From Chthoniobacter sp. (lineage in GTDB: Bacteria; Verrucomicrobiota; Verrucomicrobiia; Chthoniobacterales; Chthoniobacteraceae), in contig JAIOPH010000002.1 of the NCBI GenBank assembly GCA_021414005.1, positions 124,001 to 188,000 of the forward strand: a stretch of 64,000 bases of DNA, read 5' to 3'. Shown here one piece after another: positions 52,892 to 59,688 of this stretch (positions within the stretch are counted from its first letter, which is position 1; every line of letters begins with the position of its first letter). The notes beneath the pieces are model-generated. The model saw only the letters and a program-made list of their open reading frames with translations, made no database searches and had not been told where the DNA came from. Made by a program: the position numbers and the translations under genes.

Positions 52892-53203
52892 ATGATTCAT
52901 TCCGCCACCGACGAACCGGCGCAAGGGGAAGTCCTCGCGCCGAAATTCAGCCCCGGCCAGCTTGTCGCCACGCCGGGTGCTCTGGAAAAAGTCCAGCCCG
53001 AGGAAATGCAGGCCGCCCTCGCCCGCCATCTCCGCGGCGACTGGGGCGAGATCGGCAAGGACGACCGCCGCGAAAATGACCTGTCACTCGAAAAGGGTTT
53101 CCGGCTGGTTTCGGTCTATCGCACCGCCGCAGGGTTGAAATTCTGGATCATCACCGAGCATGACCGCTCCGTGACGACCATCCTGCTGCCGGACGAGTAT
53201 TGA
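52892..53203 (+). CDS. Small plasmid-associated protein
   Basis: 103 residues from the ATG at 52892 (MIHSATDEPAQGEVLAPKFS). One compact beta-rich domain: GQLVATPGALEKVQPEEMQA, RHLRGDWGEIGKDDRREND and a C-terminal VYRTAAGLKFWIITEHDRSV. Plasmid-related proteins of this shape accompany antirestriction genes in many elements. Strong terminator directly after the gene (53210-53245). Function unknown. Confidence 0.6.
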   Translation: MIHSATDEPAQGEVLAPKFSPGQLVATPGALEKVQPEEMQAALARHLRGDWGEIGKDDRRENDLSLEKGFRLVSVYRTAAGLKFWIITEHDRSVTTILLPDEY

Positions 53204-53209
53204 AAACAC

Positions 53210-53245
53210 GGGCTGCTTCCATCACGGAGGCAGCCCTTTCATTTT
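53210..53245 (+). terminator. Rho-independent terminator
   Basis: GGGCTGC (53210-53216) pairs with GCAGCCC (53230-53236), followed by TTTCATTTT. Ends the transcript of the small plasmid-associated gene. Confidence 0.65.
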
Positions 53246-53333
53246 CCTCGCAAAAGCGGTGTCGCCGAAAAATGCAGCTCAACAGAGCCGTCATTTTTGA
53301 GATATGTCGCCAACAGAATTTGGCGACGCGTTT

Positions 53334-53807
53334 TCAGGCTGCCCTTTCCATAATGTCGCACGAGTCGAGGGCTCGCTCGACGAACTGCACGAAGTCGCCG
53401 TCTTGGAAGATTTTTGATTTCTCCCACACGGCGCGAGGGATTGAACGATTGAGAAACTGCCGGATGTCCGCCGCGACCGCATCGTCGTCGAACTGCATGC
53501 CAAGTTTGCGCGCCTTGAACGCCGCGCGCAGATGCAGGATCAGCGTGTGAACGAACAATTCTTCCTCCGCCGTAACTGGCTCACGTCGCAGGTTCACTGA
53601 CACCAGCAACACTCGCGAAAGCGCTCTCCGCTCGTAGAGCTTTGACCAGATTTCACGGTGCGCGTTGGTGAGCGCAAACAGGTTCCCGATTTTCCGTTCC
53701 TTCGTATCCGTGCGGACGGAGTGAATCGCTGTGAAGAAGCCGACGAGCAGGCTCGCCGTTTGCAGGAATTGAAACCAGTTCTGTTCCGCCCATTCGAGGA
53801 TTCCCAT
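53334..53807 (-). CDS. Small membrane-anchored protein of unknown function
   Basis: 157 residues from the ATG at 53807 (MGILEWAEQNWFQFLQTASL). One N-terminal membrane helix (WFQFLQTASLLVGFFTAIHS), then a helical body: KIGNLFALTNAHREIWSKLY and FVHTLILHLRAAFKARKLGM. It ends 88 bp after the terminator. The open frame upstream is antisense to the next small gene's reading and was rejected. Opposite strand to the element backbone; cargo. Confidence 0.6.
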   Translation of the reverse strand: MGILEWAEQNWFQFLQTASLLVGFFTAIHSVRTDTKERKIGNLFALTNAHREIWSKLYERRALSRVLLVSVNLRREPVTAEEELFVHTLILHLRAAFKARKLGMQFDDDAVAADIRQFLNRSIPRAVWEKSKIFQDGDFVQFVERALDSCDIMERAA

Positions 53808-53839
53808 CCCCGAATTGTACCATGGCAGGCTTTTCCGTG

Positions 53840-54085
53840 CTAAATCGTCTCGGGAATGTCCGCTTTCGCGAGCACGAGTGTCTTGCGCGGAATCCGGATG
53901 ATGCGCTCGTCCGGACCGCAACCCGCGCCGAAGCGGAGCTTGCCGATGGCGGCGTCAGTGATGTCCACGCCGATGACGGCGAAATCACCGTCTTCGAGTT
54001 CGAGGATGTCGGGGCAGCCTTGGAGCGAGGAAGTTTTCGCACCGTTGGCGTGAGGATCGGGGCCAATGCGTCGAGTGATGTTCAG
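53840..54085 (-). CDS. Small protein of unknown function, CTG start
   Basis: 81 residues reading NITRRIGPDPHANGAKTSSL, QGCPDILELEDGDFAVIGVD, ITDAAIGKLRFGAGCGPDER and IIRIPRKTLVLAKADIPETI. There is an in-frame TAA two codons upstream of CTG (54085), and no ATG/GTG/TTG in front of the conserved-looking part, so a CTG start is proposed. Codon usage and Cys/Gly pattern look coding, and the two neighbouring small genes share the layout. It is divergent from the XRE repressor gene at 54146, with a palindromic operator between, suggesting that the repressor controls this gene. Confidence 0.55.
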   Translation of the reverse strand: MNITRRIGPDPHANGAKTSSLQGCPDILELEDGDFAVIGVDITDAAIGKLRFGAGCGPDERIIRIPRKTLVLAKADIPETI

Positions 54086-54093
54086 GCCTTACT

Positions 54094-54109
54094 TGTGCCT
54101 ATGGGCACA
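54094..54109. promoter_or_regulatory. Operator palindrome between the small gene and XRE repressor
   Basis: TGTGCC-TATG-GGCACA, perfect 6-bp arms with a 4-bp spacer, lies between the two divergent genes (start codons at 54085 and 54146). On the minus strand TTGACA (54120-54115) just upstream would be a -35 element, so bound repressor would cover the promoter. Typical XRE operator form; inferred. Confidence 0.55.
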
Positions 54110-54145
54110 TCGCGTGTCAACAAGATAGTGCGATAGAAAACCCGC

Positions 54146-54412
54146 GTGTCAAAAGCCGCCGACCGCCAACGCCAAGCCACGATCGACCGCCTCATCACAT
54201 CGCTTGAGGCGGAACGCCGCAGGCAAGAGCTATCGTTGAACGAAGTCGCAACCCGCGCCGGCCTCAGCCATACGATGGTCATGCGTGTCGAAAAGCGTGA
54301 CCGCCTGCCAACAATCGACACACTGCTTCGTATCGCGGAGGCGCTTGACGTCGATCTCGGTGCGCTGATTCAGCGCGCCAGCAAAGCCGCCAAGCGCACA
54401 GGCAAAGCCTGA
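54146..54412 (+). CDS. XRE-type HTH repressor
   Basis: 88 residues from a GTG at 54146 (MSKAADRQRQATIDRLITSL in translation). HTH: ELSLNEVATRAGLSHTMVMR, VEKRDRLPTIDTLLRIAEAL; the final helix is basic. Short single-domain XRE repressors of plasmids and phages look like this. A palindromic operator lies between it and the divergent small gene. It immediately precedes the palindrome cluster, so it may regulate transfer functions. Confidence 0.75.
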   Translation: MSKAADRQRQATIDRLITSLEAERRRQELSLNEVATRAGLSHTMVMRVEKRDRLPTIDTLLRIAEALDVDLGALIQRASKAAKRTGKA

Positions 54413-54454
54413 CTGCTTCTGTCCCCTATCGTGGACAGCCGGGCTGATTACCCC

Positions 54455-54734
54455 ACATACATGGTATGTAGCCCCGCGCGAAATCCGCGCGGCTGTTGCG
54501 CGGCTCAACGACCGCGTTGACTGGCTCCCCCAAGGTTGTCGTGCAGCGCCCGACTTCGCGCGATTTCCTCCGGCTATCGGGTCAAGCCTGCGTTAGCCAC
54601 TCCGGCCTTGACCAAACCGCGCGAAGTCGGCCGCCACGGGATACCTCCCGCCGACAACCTTGGGGGAACTAATTCCATAAAGGACAACTTCGCTATCGCG
54701 TCCGTCCACCCTACCGGGTGGCCGACAACTTCGC
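54455..54734. repeat. Palindrome cluster between XRE and ReplRelax genes (candidate oriT or origin)
   Basis: The 466-bp gene-free gap 54413-54878 contains: ACATAC-atg-GTATGT (54455-54469); CCGCGCG-AAATC-CGCGCGG (54474-54492); a nested three-arm inverted repeat (54526-54667); CCACCC-TACC-GGGTGG (54706-54721) flanked by the direct repeat GACAACTTCGC (54683-54693 and 54724-54734). No plausible protein is encoded. This density of dyads beside a replication-relaxation gene suggests an oriT or replication origin. Confidence 0.6.
54526..54667. repeat. Nested inverted repeat, three perfect arm pairs
   Basis: Outer 16-bp arms (54526-54541 and 54652-54667, TCCCCCAAGGTTGTCG and complement), middle 13-bp arms (54550-54562 and 54618-54630, CCGACTTCGCGCG and complement), inner 7-bp arms (54580-54586 GGTCAAG region and 54607-54613). 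Total span 142 bp. It could extrude as a cruciform or form a long stem in single-stranded DNA or RNA. Confidence 0.75.
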
Positions 54735-54878
54735 GCATGGCGCGGCTATCGCCGCCGCCGCGCCGCCGGAACAGGAAATCGCGCCCCGCATCGGGTCCCC
54801 ATTGCTCCGCGCCCGCTATCGCTCTGCGCGAACGGGCACGCCTTTGGAACCTCGCGTCCGGTTTGGTACAATGAGGAC

Positions 54879-55817
54879 ATGCCGTTCCCCAGACATCCAC
54901 GTTTTCGACGCGCGGAAAAATTTCCGCCGATGGAACTCACTCCGCGTGACGCGGAAATTCTGCGTCTGCTCCGGCGTCATCGTTTCCTCCGTTCAAATCA
55001 CATCGCCGCCCTGCTCGGCGACAGCCGCCAGCAACTCCTTCGCCGGCTGCAAAAGCTCTACCATCACGGCTACGTCGAACGCCCGCTCTACCAACTCGAC
55101 TACTTTCATCGCGCGGGTTCTCAGCCCATGGTCCACGGGCTCGGCAATCGCGGGGCAGCCTTTCTGTTTCGGACAGAAAACTCAGTGTCCATCCGCCTCG
55201 ACTGGAATTCGCGCAACCGCTCAGCGACAAGGCTCTTTCTCGATCACGCGCTGATGATCTCCGACGTGCTCGTGGCACTGGAAACCGCCTGCCGCACTCG
55301 CGGGGATGTGTTCCTTCGTCACTCTGACGAGTTTGCCCAACCGGCGCACGGCGATGTCACTCGATGGAGCATCACTCCCCGTGGCATGGAGCGCACCACG
55401 GTCATCCCCGATGCATTGTTTGCAGTGGAGCACAGGCGCGCGGACGGCTCGGCGGAATCCATCCTCTGCTGCCTCGAAGCCGACCGCGGCACCATGCCTG
55501 TGGAGAGCCGCAACGTGCGTCGCAGTTCCATCGCCCGCAAACTCATCGCCTACGAAACAAGCTGGCGCACCAGAGTCTTCCGTCAGCGGTTCAACACGAC
55601 CCGCGTGCAAATCCTCACCGTGACCACCTCCGCCGCCCGGCTGGAATCCATCACGGCATGCGCCAGCGAGCGGGTCAGCGCCGCCGGACTTTTCCACTTC
55701 GCCGCACTTTCCGAAATCCTCTCCTTCCCGAGCGGTTTCCTCGACTCCCTGTTGACGCAGCGGAGTTCCCCACGTTCAGCAGCCGCCCCCGGCTCAAAGG
55801 GGAGGCCACCGGCGTAA
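54879..55817 (+). CDS. Replication-relaxation (ReplRelax) family protein
   Basis: 312 residues. The family start is ELTPRDAEILRLLRRHRFLR (about 19-38), then SNHIAALLGDSRQQLLRRLQ, a winged-helix reading GYVERPLYQLD, and a second domain with IPDALFAVEHRR (about 176-187) and LCCLEADRGTMP, RARKLIAYE-like. ReplRelax proteins occur in plasmid mobilisation regions and are thought to act with the relaxosome. An internal ATG at 54930 (MELTPRDAE) is an alternative start. It directly follows the palindrome cluster and precedes the transfer ATPase. Confidence 0.8.
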   Translation: MPFPRHPRFRRAEKFPPMELTPRDAEILRLLRRHRFLRSNHIAALLGDSRQQLLRRLQKLYHHGYVERPLYQLDYFHRAGSQPMVHGLGNRGAAFLFRTENSVSIRLDWNSRNRSATRLFLDHALMISDVLVALETACRTRGDVFLRHSDEFAQPAHGDVTRWSITPRGMERTTVIPDALFAVEHRRADGSAESILCCLEADRGTMPVESRNVRRSSIARKLIAYETSWRTRVFRQRFNTTRVQILTVTTSAARLESITACASERVSAAGLFHFAALSEILSFPSGFLDSLLTQRSSPRSAAAPGSKGRPPA

Positions 55818-55992
55818 CCGTCAGGCATCGCAGCCAGCTTCCATTACCTCAATCGCTCGCCCTCGTGCGTTGTTGCGATTGAAGGCCACTGGTCTCGCCC
55901 CGGATATCGACATTGTCCCAAGCTGAACTTCGACACGGCAGCGCGGTGCATTGCTCCCTTCGCAGGCAGGAGTGGCGGCTGGCTACGGCATC
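55818..55992. other. Gap between ReplRelax and transfer ATPase genes
   Basis: 175 bp without a clear promoter, stem or gene; nothing recognised. Confidence 0.3.
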
Positions 55993-57324
55993 ATGGACGA
56001 ACATTTTTCACAAATTGGAATACGCGAAGGCTGGGGCGCACAATATCCCGTCTGTCTTTCGCTGTCTGACCGAAGGATGCACCTTTACGTCGTCGGAAAA
56101 ACGGGTTCGGGAAAAACGACCCTGCTTCGCAATCTCATCGTGCAGCATCTCGCCGCTGGGCACGGCGTCGGGTTGATCGATCCGCACGGGGATCTCGCCG
56201 AGGAACTGCTCGACTGCATCCCGCCGCATCGCGCGGACGACCTCGTCTATTTTCATCCCGGCGACCTCGACTTCCCCATTGGCCTCAATCTCATCGCCAA
56301 CGTCGCCCCGGACGACCGGCACTTGGTTGCCAGCGGCATCGTGGGCGCCCTCAAGGGCATCTGGCGCGACTCGTGGGGGCCGCGTCTCGAATACATCCTC
56401 TACAACGCCATCGCCGCGCTCCTCGATTGCCCGAACACTTCCCTGCTCGGCGTGAACCGCATGCTCACCGACGCCGACTATCGCCGCCGCATTGTGGCAA
56501 AAGTGCGCGACCCATTCGTGCGCGCATTCTGGACGGACGAATACGAGAATTACGATGCACGCTTCCAGCGCGAAGCCATCGCGCCGATTCAGAACAAGCT
56601 CGGCCAGTTCCTCCTCAATCCCGTTGTCCGCAACATTCTCGGCCAGGTGCGCACCAAAGTGAGCATTCCCTTCATGATGGACACCGGCCGCATCTTCATC
56701 GCGAATCTCTCCAAGGGAAAACTCGGCGCGGACAAGGCGAACCTGCTCGGCAGCCTGCTCACCACGCAGTTCCAACTCGGAGCAATGTCACGGGTGAATC
56801 AGCCCGAGGCCGAGCGCCGCGACTTCTATCTCTTCATCGACGAGTTCCACAATTTCACCACCGATGCCTTCGCCGCCATCCTCGCCGAAGCCCGCAAATA
56901 CCGCCTCTGCCTCACCCTTTCGCATCAATATATTGAGCAGGTCCCCGAATCCATCCGGGCCGCCATCTTCGGCAATGTCGGCTCACTCATCTCCTTCCGT
57001 GTCGGCCACTCCGACGCTCAGGAACTTTCCCGCGAATTCGGCCAGACCTTCGCCACCGAAACCTTCACCAGCCTCGACCGCTTCCGAATCATCGCCCGCC
57101 TGTCCGAGGACGGCCAGACGCGCGCGCCGTTCCAGGGCACCACGCTCCCACCGATTGATTTCCAAATCGGACGCCGCGAAAAACTCATCGCCCGTTCCCG
57201 CGAAAAATACGCCGCTCCCCGGATGAATGTGGAGGCGAAGATTGAGCGCTGGCTCGCCGAGCGCGAACCCGATCCGCGCAAAATCCGCAAGGGCCGCATC
57301 CCTTTTCTTCCGGTGAAGTTGTAG
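55993..57324 (+). CDS. VirD4/TraG-like type IV coupling ATPase
   Basis: 443 residues from the ATG at 55993. Walker A VVGKTGSGKTTLLRNLIVQH (about 32-51), GLIDPHGDLAEELLDCIPP, Walker B with DFYLFIDEFHNFTTDAFAAI (about 275-294), and a TraG-like middle with YRLCLTLSHQYIEQVPESIR. This is the ATPase that couples a relaxosome to a type IV secretion channel or, in small mobilisable elements, drives DNA transfer. No membrane helix is seen near the N-terminus, unlike full TraG/VirD4. No other T4SS gene is present, so the element would need help from another system. Confidence 0.8.
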   Translation: MDEHFSQIGIREGWGAQYPVCLSLSDRRMHLYVVGKTGSGKTTLLRNLIVQHLAAGHGVGLIDPHGDLAEELLDCIPPHRADDLVYFHPGDLDFPIGLNLIANVAPDDRHLVASGIVGALKGIWRDSWGPRLEYILYNAIAALLDCPNTSLLGVNRMLTDADYRRRIVAKVRDPFVRAFWTDEYENYDARFQREAIAPIQNKLGQFLLNPVVRNILGQVRTKVSIPFMMDTGRIFIANLSKGKLGADKANLLGSLLTTQFQLGAMSRVNQPEAERRDFYLFIDEFHNFTTDAFAAILAEARKYRLCLTLSHQYIEQVPESIRAAIFGNVGSLISFRVGHSDAQELSREFGQTFATETFTSLDRFRIIARLSEDGQTRAPFQGTTLPPIDFQIGRREKLIARSREKYAAPRMNVEAKIERWLAEREPDPRKIRKGRIPFLPVKL

Positions 57325-57333
57325 CAAAAGAAA

Positions 57334-57367
57334 ATGGACGGCTCCGAAACTCTCCGGGGCCGCCCAT
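57334..57367 (-). terminator. Terminator hairpin between transfer ATPase and TA module
   Basis: GGACGGCTCCG and CCGGGGCCGCCC form the stem with a short loop. On the minus strand the hairpin is followed by TTTTCTTTT, so it terminates the leftward TA operon, and the A-rich flank may also stop the plus-strand ATPase transcript. Confidence 0.55.
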
Positions 57368-57435
57368 CGTTCGAGAATTCCCGAACCTTGCACGACAACG
57401 TGCCTGACGCCTCCCCGCTCCGCAGGCAGCGCAGC

Positions 57436-57672
57436 CTACCAGCGATCTTGCGCGTCCGGCTCCACATCCGGCACCTTGGCGAGAACGGCGGCAAAGGCCG
57501 CGTCATCCGCGCGTGCCGCACGACTCGCGAGATAGTCGCGGTCGCGATAAGCGGCCACCGCCTCACGCAGCGCGTTTTCGGCAAAAGCGTCCACCGGCTG
57601 ATGCGCCGCGGCGGCGAGTCGCGCGAGTTCGCCAAAGCTCGGGTCGTCGAGATGGAGTTCGAGAGTGGTCAT
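57436..57672 (-). CDS. Antitoxin-like small protein downstream of VapC
   Basis: 78 residues from the ATG at 57672 (MTTLELHLDDPSFGELARLA). It has an RHH-like start (LELHLDDPSFGELARLAAAA), a helix with FAENALREAVAAYRDRDYLA and an acidic tail. No toxin of its own follows. It begins 22 bp after VapC on the same strand, making a three-gene set VapB-VapC-antitoxin. It might be an orphan antitoxin or the antitoxin of a lost toxin. Confidence 0.6.
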   Translation of the reverse strand: MTTLELHLDDPSFGELARLAAAAHQPVDAFAENALREAVAAYRDRDYLASRAARADDAAFAAVLAKVPDVEPDAQDRW

Positions 57673-57694
57673 CGCAGTGGCGTAGGGCCGCTCG

Positions 57695-58150
57695 CTATGC
57701 CGCAGGTGTCTTCGGACCGAGCAGCAGCAAATCGAGCCCCAGTGGCGCGAATTTTTTGAACCCGCGGTCGAACGTGACGTAACGCATTCCGCTCTCCATG
57801 GCGAAGGCGGCGAGATACGCATCCATCCAACGCAGCGGCGCGGACATCGTCGCGGTGCCAAACTGAAACCAGCGCGTTTCGAGCGAGAGCGGTTCTTCGA
57901 GACACGCGGCGACGCGCCCATCGTCCCGCAGCATCCGCAGTGTCTCCAGCGCCTGCTCGTTTGTGAGCGTATGCGGTTTCATAAAGGCATCCGTCGTCAC
58001 CAGCCGCAAAAAGGAGTTCTGCGTCATCCGGCAAAACTCCGCCGTGTCGCCGTCACTCAGGCCGTCAAGCCACGCACGGGCGGCCGGGTGGTGCTGATGA
58101 CCCGAAACCGCCAGTGCGACAAAAACGTTGCTATCACAGAGATGCCGCAT
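57695..58150 (-). CDS. vapC: VapC-like PIN domain toxin
   Basis: 151 residues. PIN acidic residues: D6 in HLCDSNVFVALA, E/D in the middle (RWMDAYLAAFAMES, about 108-121) and D in YVTFDRGFKKF (about 124-134). Metal-dependent RNase toxin, probably cutting tRNA or rRNA loops. It overlaps the VapB-like antitoxin gene by 17 bp, as is usual. It lies between the plasmid-like element and the metabolic cluster and could stabilise the element. Confidence 0.85.
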   Translation of the reverse strand: MRHLCDSNVFVALAVSGHQHHPAARAWLDGLSDGDTAEFCRMTQNSFLRLVTTDAFMKPHTLTNEQALETLRMLRDDGRVAACLEEPLSLETRWFQFGTATMSAPLRWMDAYLAAFAMESGMRYVTFDRGFKKFAPLGLDLLLLGPKTPAA

Positions 58151-58400
58151 GACGTGACTCGTCCTCCATCGTGTCGAGCCGGGACGCCGCGTCGTCCGGG
58201 AAATTCAGAGTGCCCGGCGCGCCACATTCAATGATCGGCAGACGCACGCGAAGACGCGGTTCACGGACACGGGCGGGAGCGGTGGCGACGACTCGCCGCA
58301 GACCTTCGGCCACCATGTCGCTCAAGGCGCGGCCTTCGCGTGTGGCGAAGTTCGCCGCGTCGGCGAGCAGATCATCAGGAATTTCAAGCGTCGTCTTCAT
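58134..58400 (-). CDS. vapB: VapB-like ribbon-helix-helix antitoxin
   Basis: 88 residues: RHH at 1-40 (MKTTLEIPDDLLADAANFAT, REGRALSDMVAEGLRRVV) and a variable tail with the toxin-binding part (LRVRLPIIECGAPGTLNFPD). Overlaps vapC by 17 bp, giving coupled translation. Autoregulation of the operon by the VapBC complex is usual; the operator was not located. Confidence 0.82.
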   Translation of the reverse strand: MKTTLEIPDDLLADAANFATREGRALSDMVAEGLRRVVATAPARVREPRLRVRLPIIECGAPGTLNFPDDAASRLDTMEDESRHAASL

Positions 58401-58627
58401 GCCCGCAGCATTCCAGAAAGGACTGGCGTGGTCAAATCACGTCTCCCCGCCCACTGATCGTGGCAGCCGGAACGTCCTGCGCGAACTGCACCCGATTCGG
58501 CAGTTCTCGGGGTCGCGCGCTCACCATCACGTCGAGTGAGAGCCGATGCAAAAACACCCGCAACACAGCCTACGCACTCTCCGGCGGGAAAAACACATTT
58601 TACAAGCCCATGTCATTTCTCCGCCTT
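58401..58627. other. Gap upstream of the vapB gene
   Basis: 227 bp without a supported gene or stem; presumably holds the vapBC promoter. Nothing specific recognised. Confidence 0.3.
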
Positions 58628-59527
58628 TCAGCGGTGGTCTTCCGCGAAGTGGAAGGGTGGCTGGCTGGTGATGTCGGTGCTGGTGAAGGATGGACACCAA
58701 TGCTTTTCGACATGTTCGATCACGAGATCGTGGCCGGTGAAATGATCCACGCCCGGCGGGCGCTCGGGATTGTACATCGAGTCGGTGAAGTCGCGCATGA
58801 GGGCGACGTTTTTTCCGAGATAAACCATCTGCCGAATGGCGAAAGGGCGACCGAGCACGCACATGTTCAGATGCACGCCGCAGAGGATCACGTTATCGAT
58901 GCTGCGCGCGGTGAGAAGGTTCCAAGTCTCCTGGCCGCTGTCGGTGAGCGCATCGTCGGGGCGGAGTTCGATCGTCGCGATCTGCCGCTTCCAAGCTTCG
59001 CGAATGGTGCATTTCGTTCCCACGCACGAGCAGCCCATGTCCGAGTCGTCGATGGGCAGGACGCGCTCGTGTCTCGGGTCCGTCCAGCACCAGTTAGTGC
59101 CCCAGCGCTCGGCCGTGGCCAGCGGCACGGGCGTTTTCGCGAAGGGCGCGGTCTGGGCCAGTTTCCGCTGCGGTGTCTCCTTGTAGAAAGTGGTAACGCT
59201 GCTCGGTGCGTGGATGATGAACACGCCGCGGGCGCGCGCCACCTTCACGACTTCGTTGAGTGGCCCGGCCATCTCGCCGACCCGACGTGCGGCGGATTTG
59301 CACCAGTGGTCGTCCCACATGTCGCAAATGATGAGCGCGGTTTTCTTGGGGTCCCACTCGGCCTTTTTTTCGGAGGGGACGAAAGTGCCGGCTTGGGATT
59401 CGACCCGGGAACGCAGAGTGAGTTGGAGCGGTTTGTCGGCGGCGAGAGAATGGGAGGTCATGGCGATGGACTCAATGGTCAGCACGGCGCGAAGAATAAT
59501 TCCGAGAGAGCGCGGCGAGATTTTCAT
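58628..59527 (-). CDS. Secreted isochorismatase-family cysteine hydrolase
   Basis: 299 residues from the ATG at 59527. Signal peptide MKISPRSLGIILRAVLTIES to about 29. Cysteine hydrolase triad: Asp69 in ALIICDMWDDHW, Lys in the REAWKRQ region by position, and Cys223 in VHLNMCVLGRPF. The family includes nicotinamidases, ureidoacrylate and isochorismatase-like enzymes; the secretion signal is unusual. Divergent from the MFS transporter gene (162 bp between starts) and close to the enolase-superfamily enzyme, so it may act in the same breakdown route. Substrate unknown. Confidence 0.8.
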   Translation of the reverse strand: MKISPRSLGIILRAVLTIESIAMTSHSLAADKPLQLTLRSRVESQAGTFVPSEKKAEWDPKKTALIICDMWDDHWCKSAARRVGEMAGPLNEVVKVARARGVFIIHAPSSVTTFYKETPQRKLAQTAPFAKTPVPLATAERWGTNWCWTDPRHERVLPIDDSDMGCSCVGTKCTIREAWKRQIATIELRPDDALTDSGQETWNLLTARSIDNVILCGVHLNMCVLGRPFAIRQMVYLGKNVALMRDFTDSMYNPERPPGVDHFTGHDLVIEHVEKHWCPSFTSTDITSQPPFHFAEDHR

Positions 59528-59688
59528 GCTGCTGCTTTTAGCAGGTCGGCAAATCTCTGGGAAGGGTAAGATAAATCGGGAACATCCGCGAGAGAAGCCC
59601 GCTAGCGTAAGCCGCAGCATGCAATGACGAACCCGCCTAACAATTTCTCGACGAAGTCATTTCTCATCGAGAAAGATAAACCCCACGC

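Larger units (their letters stand above)
47600..57330 (+). mobile_element. Putative mobilisable plasmid-like element (rep/par/ardC/relaxation genes)
   Basis: All main genes run on the plus strand: RHH protein, Rep-like protein with iteron-like repeats, unknown protein, ParA, ParB, ArdC, small accessory proteins, XRE repressor, ReplRelax protein and a VirD4/TraG-like ATPase. This is a plasmid backbone between a chromosomal two-component system and a TA module. No integrase, no transposase and no direct-repeat ends were found by eye, so exact limits and the way it integrated are unknown. It may instead extend past the right-hand genes. Confidence 0.6.

Noticed and set aside
54536..54874. Short frames in the palindrome cluster
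   Set aside because: They span the inverted repeats and give basic, motif-free products.
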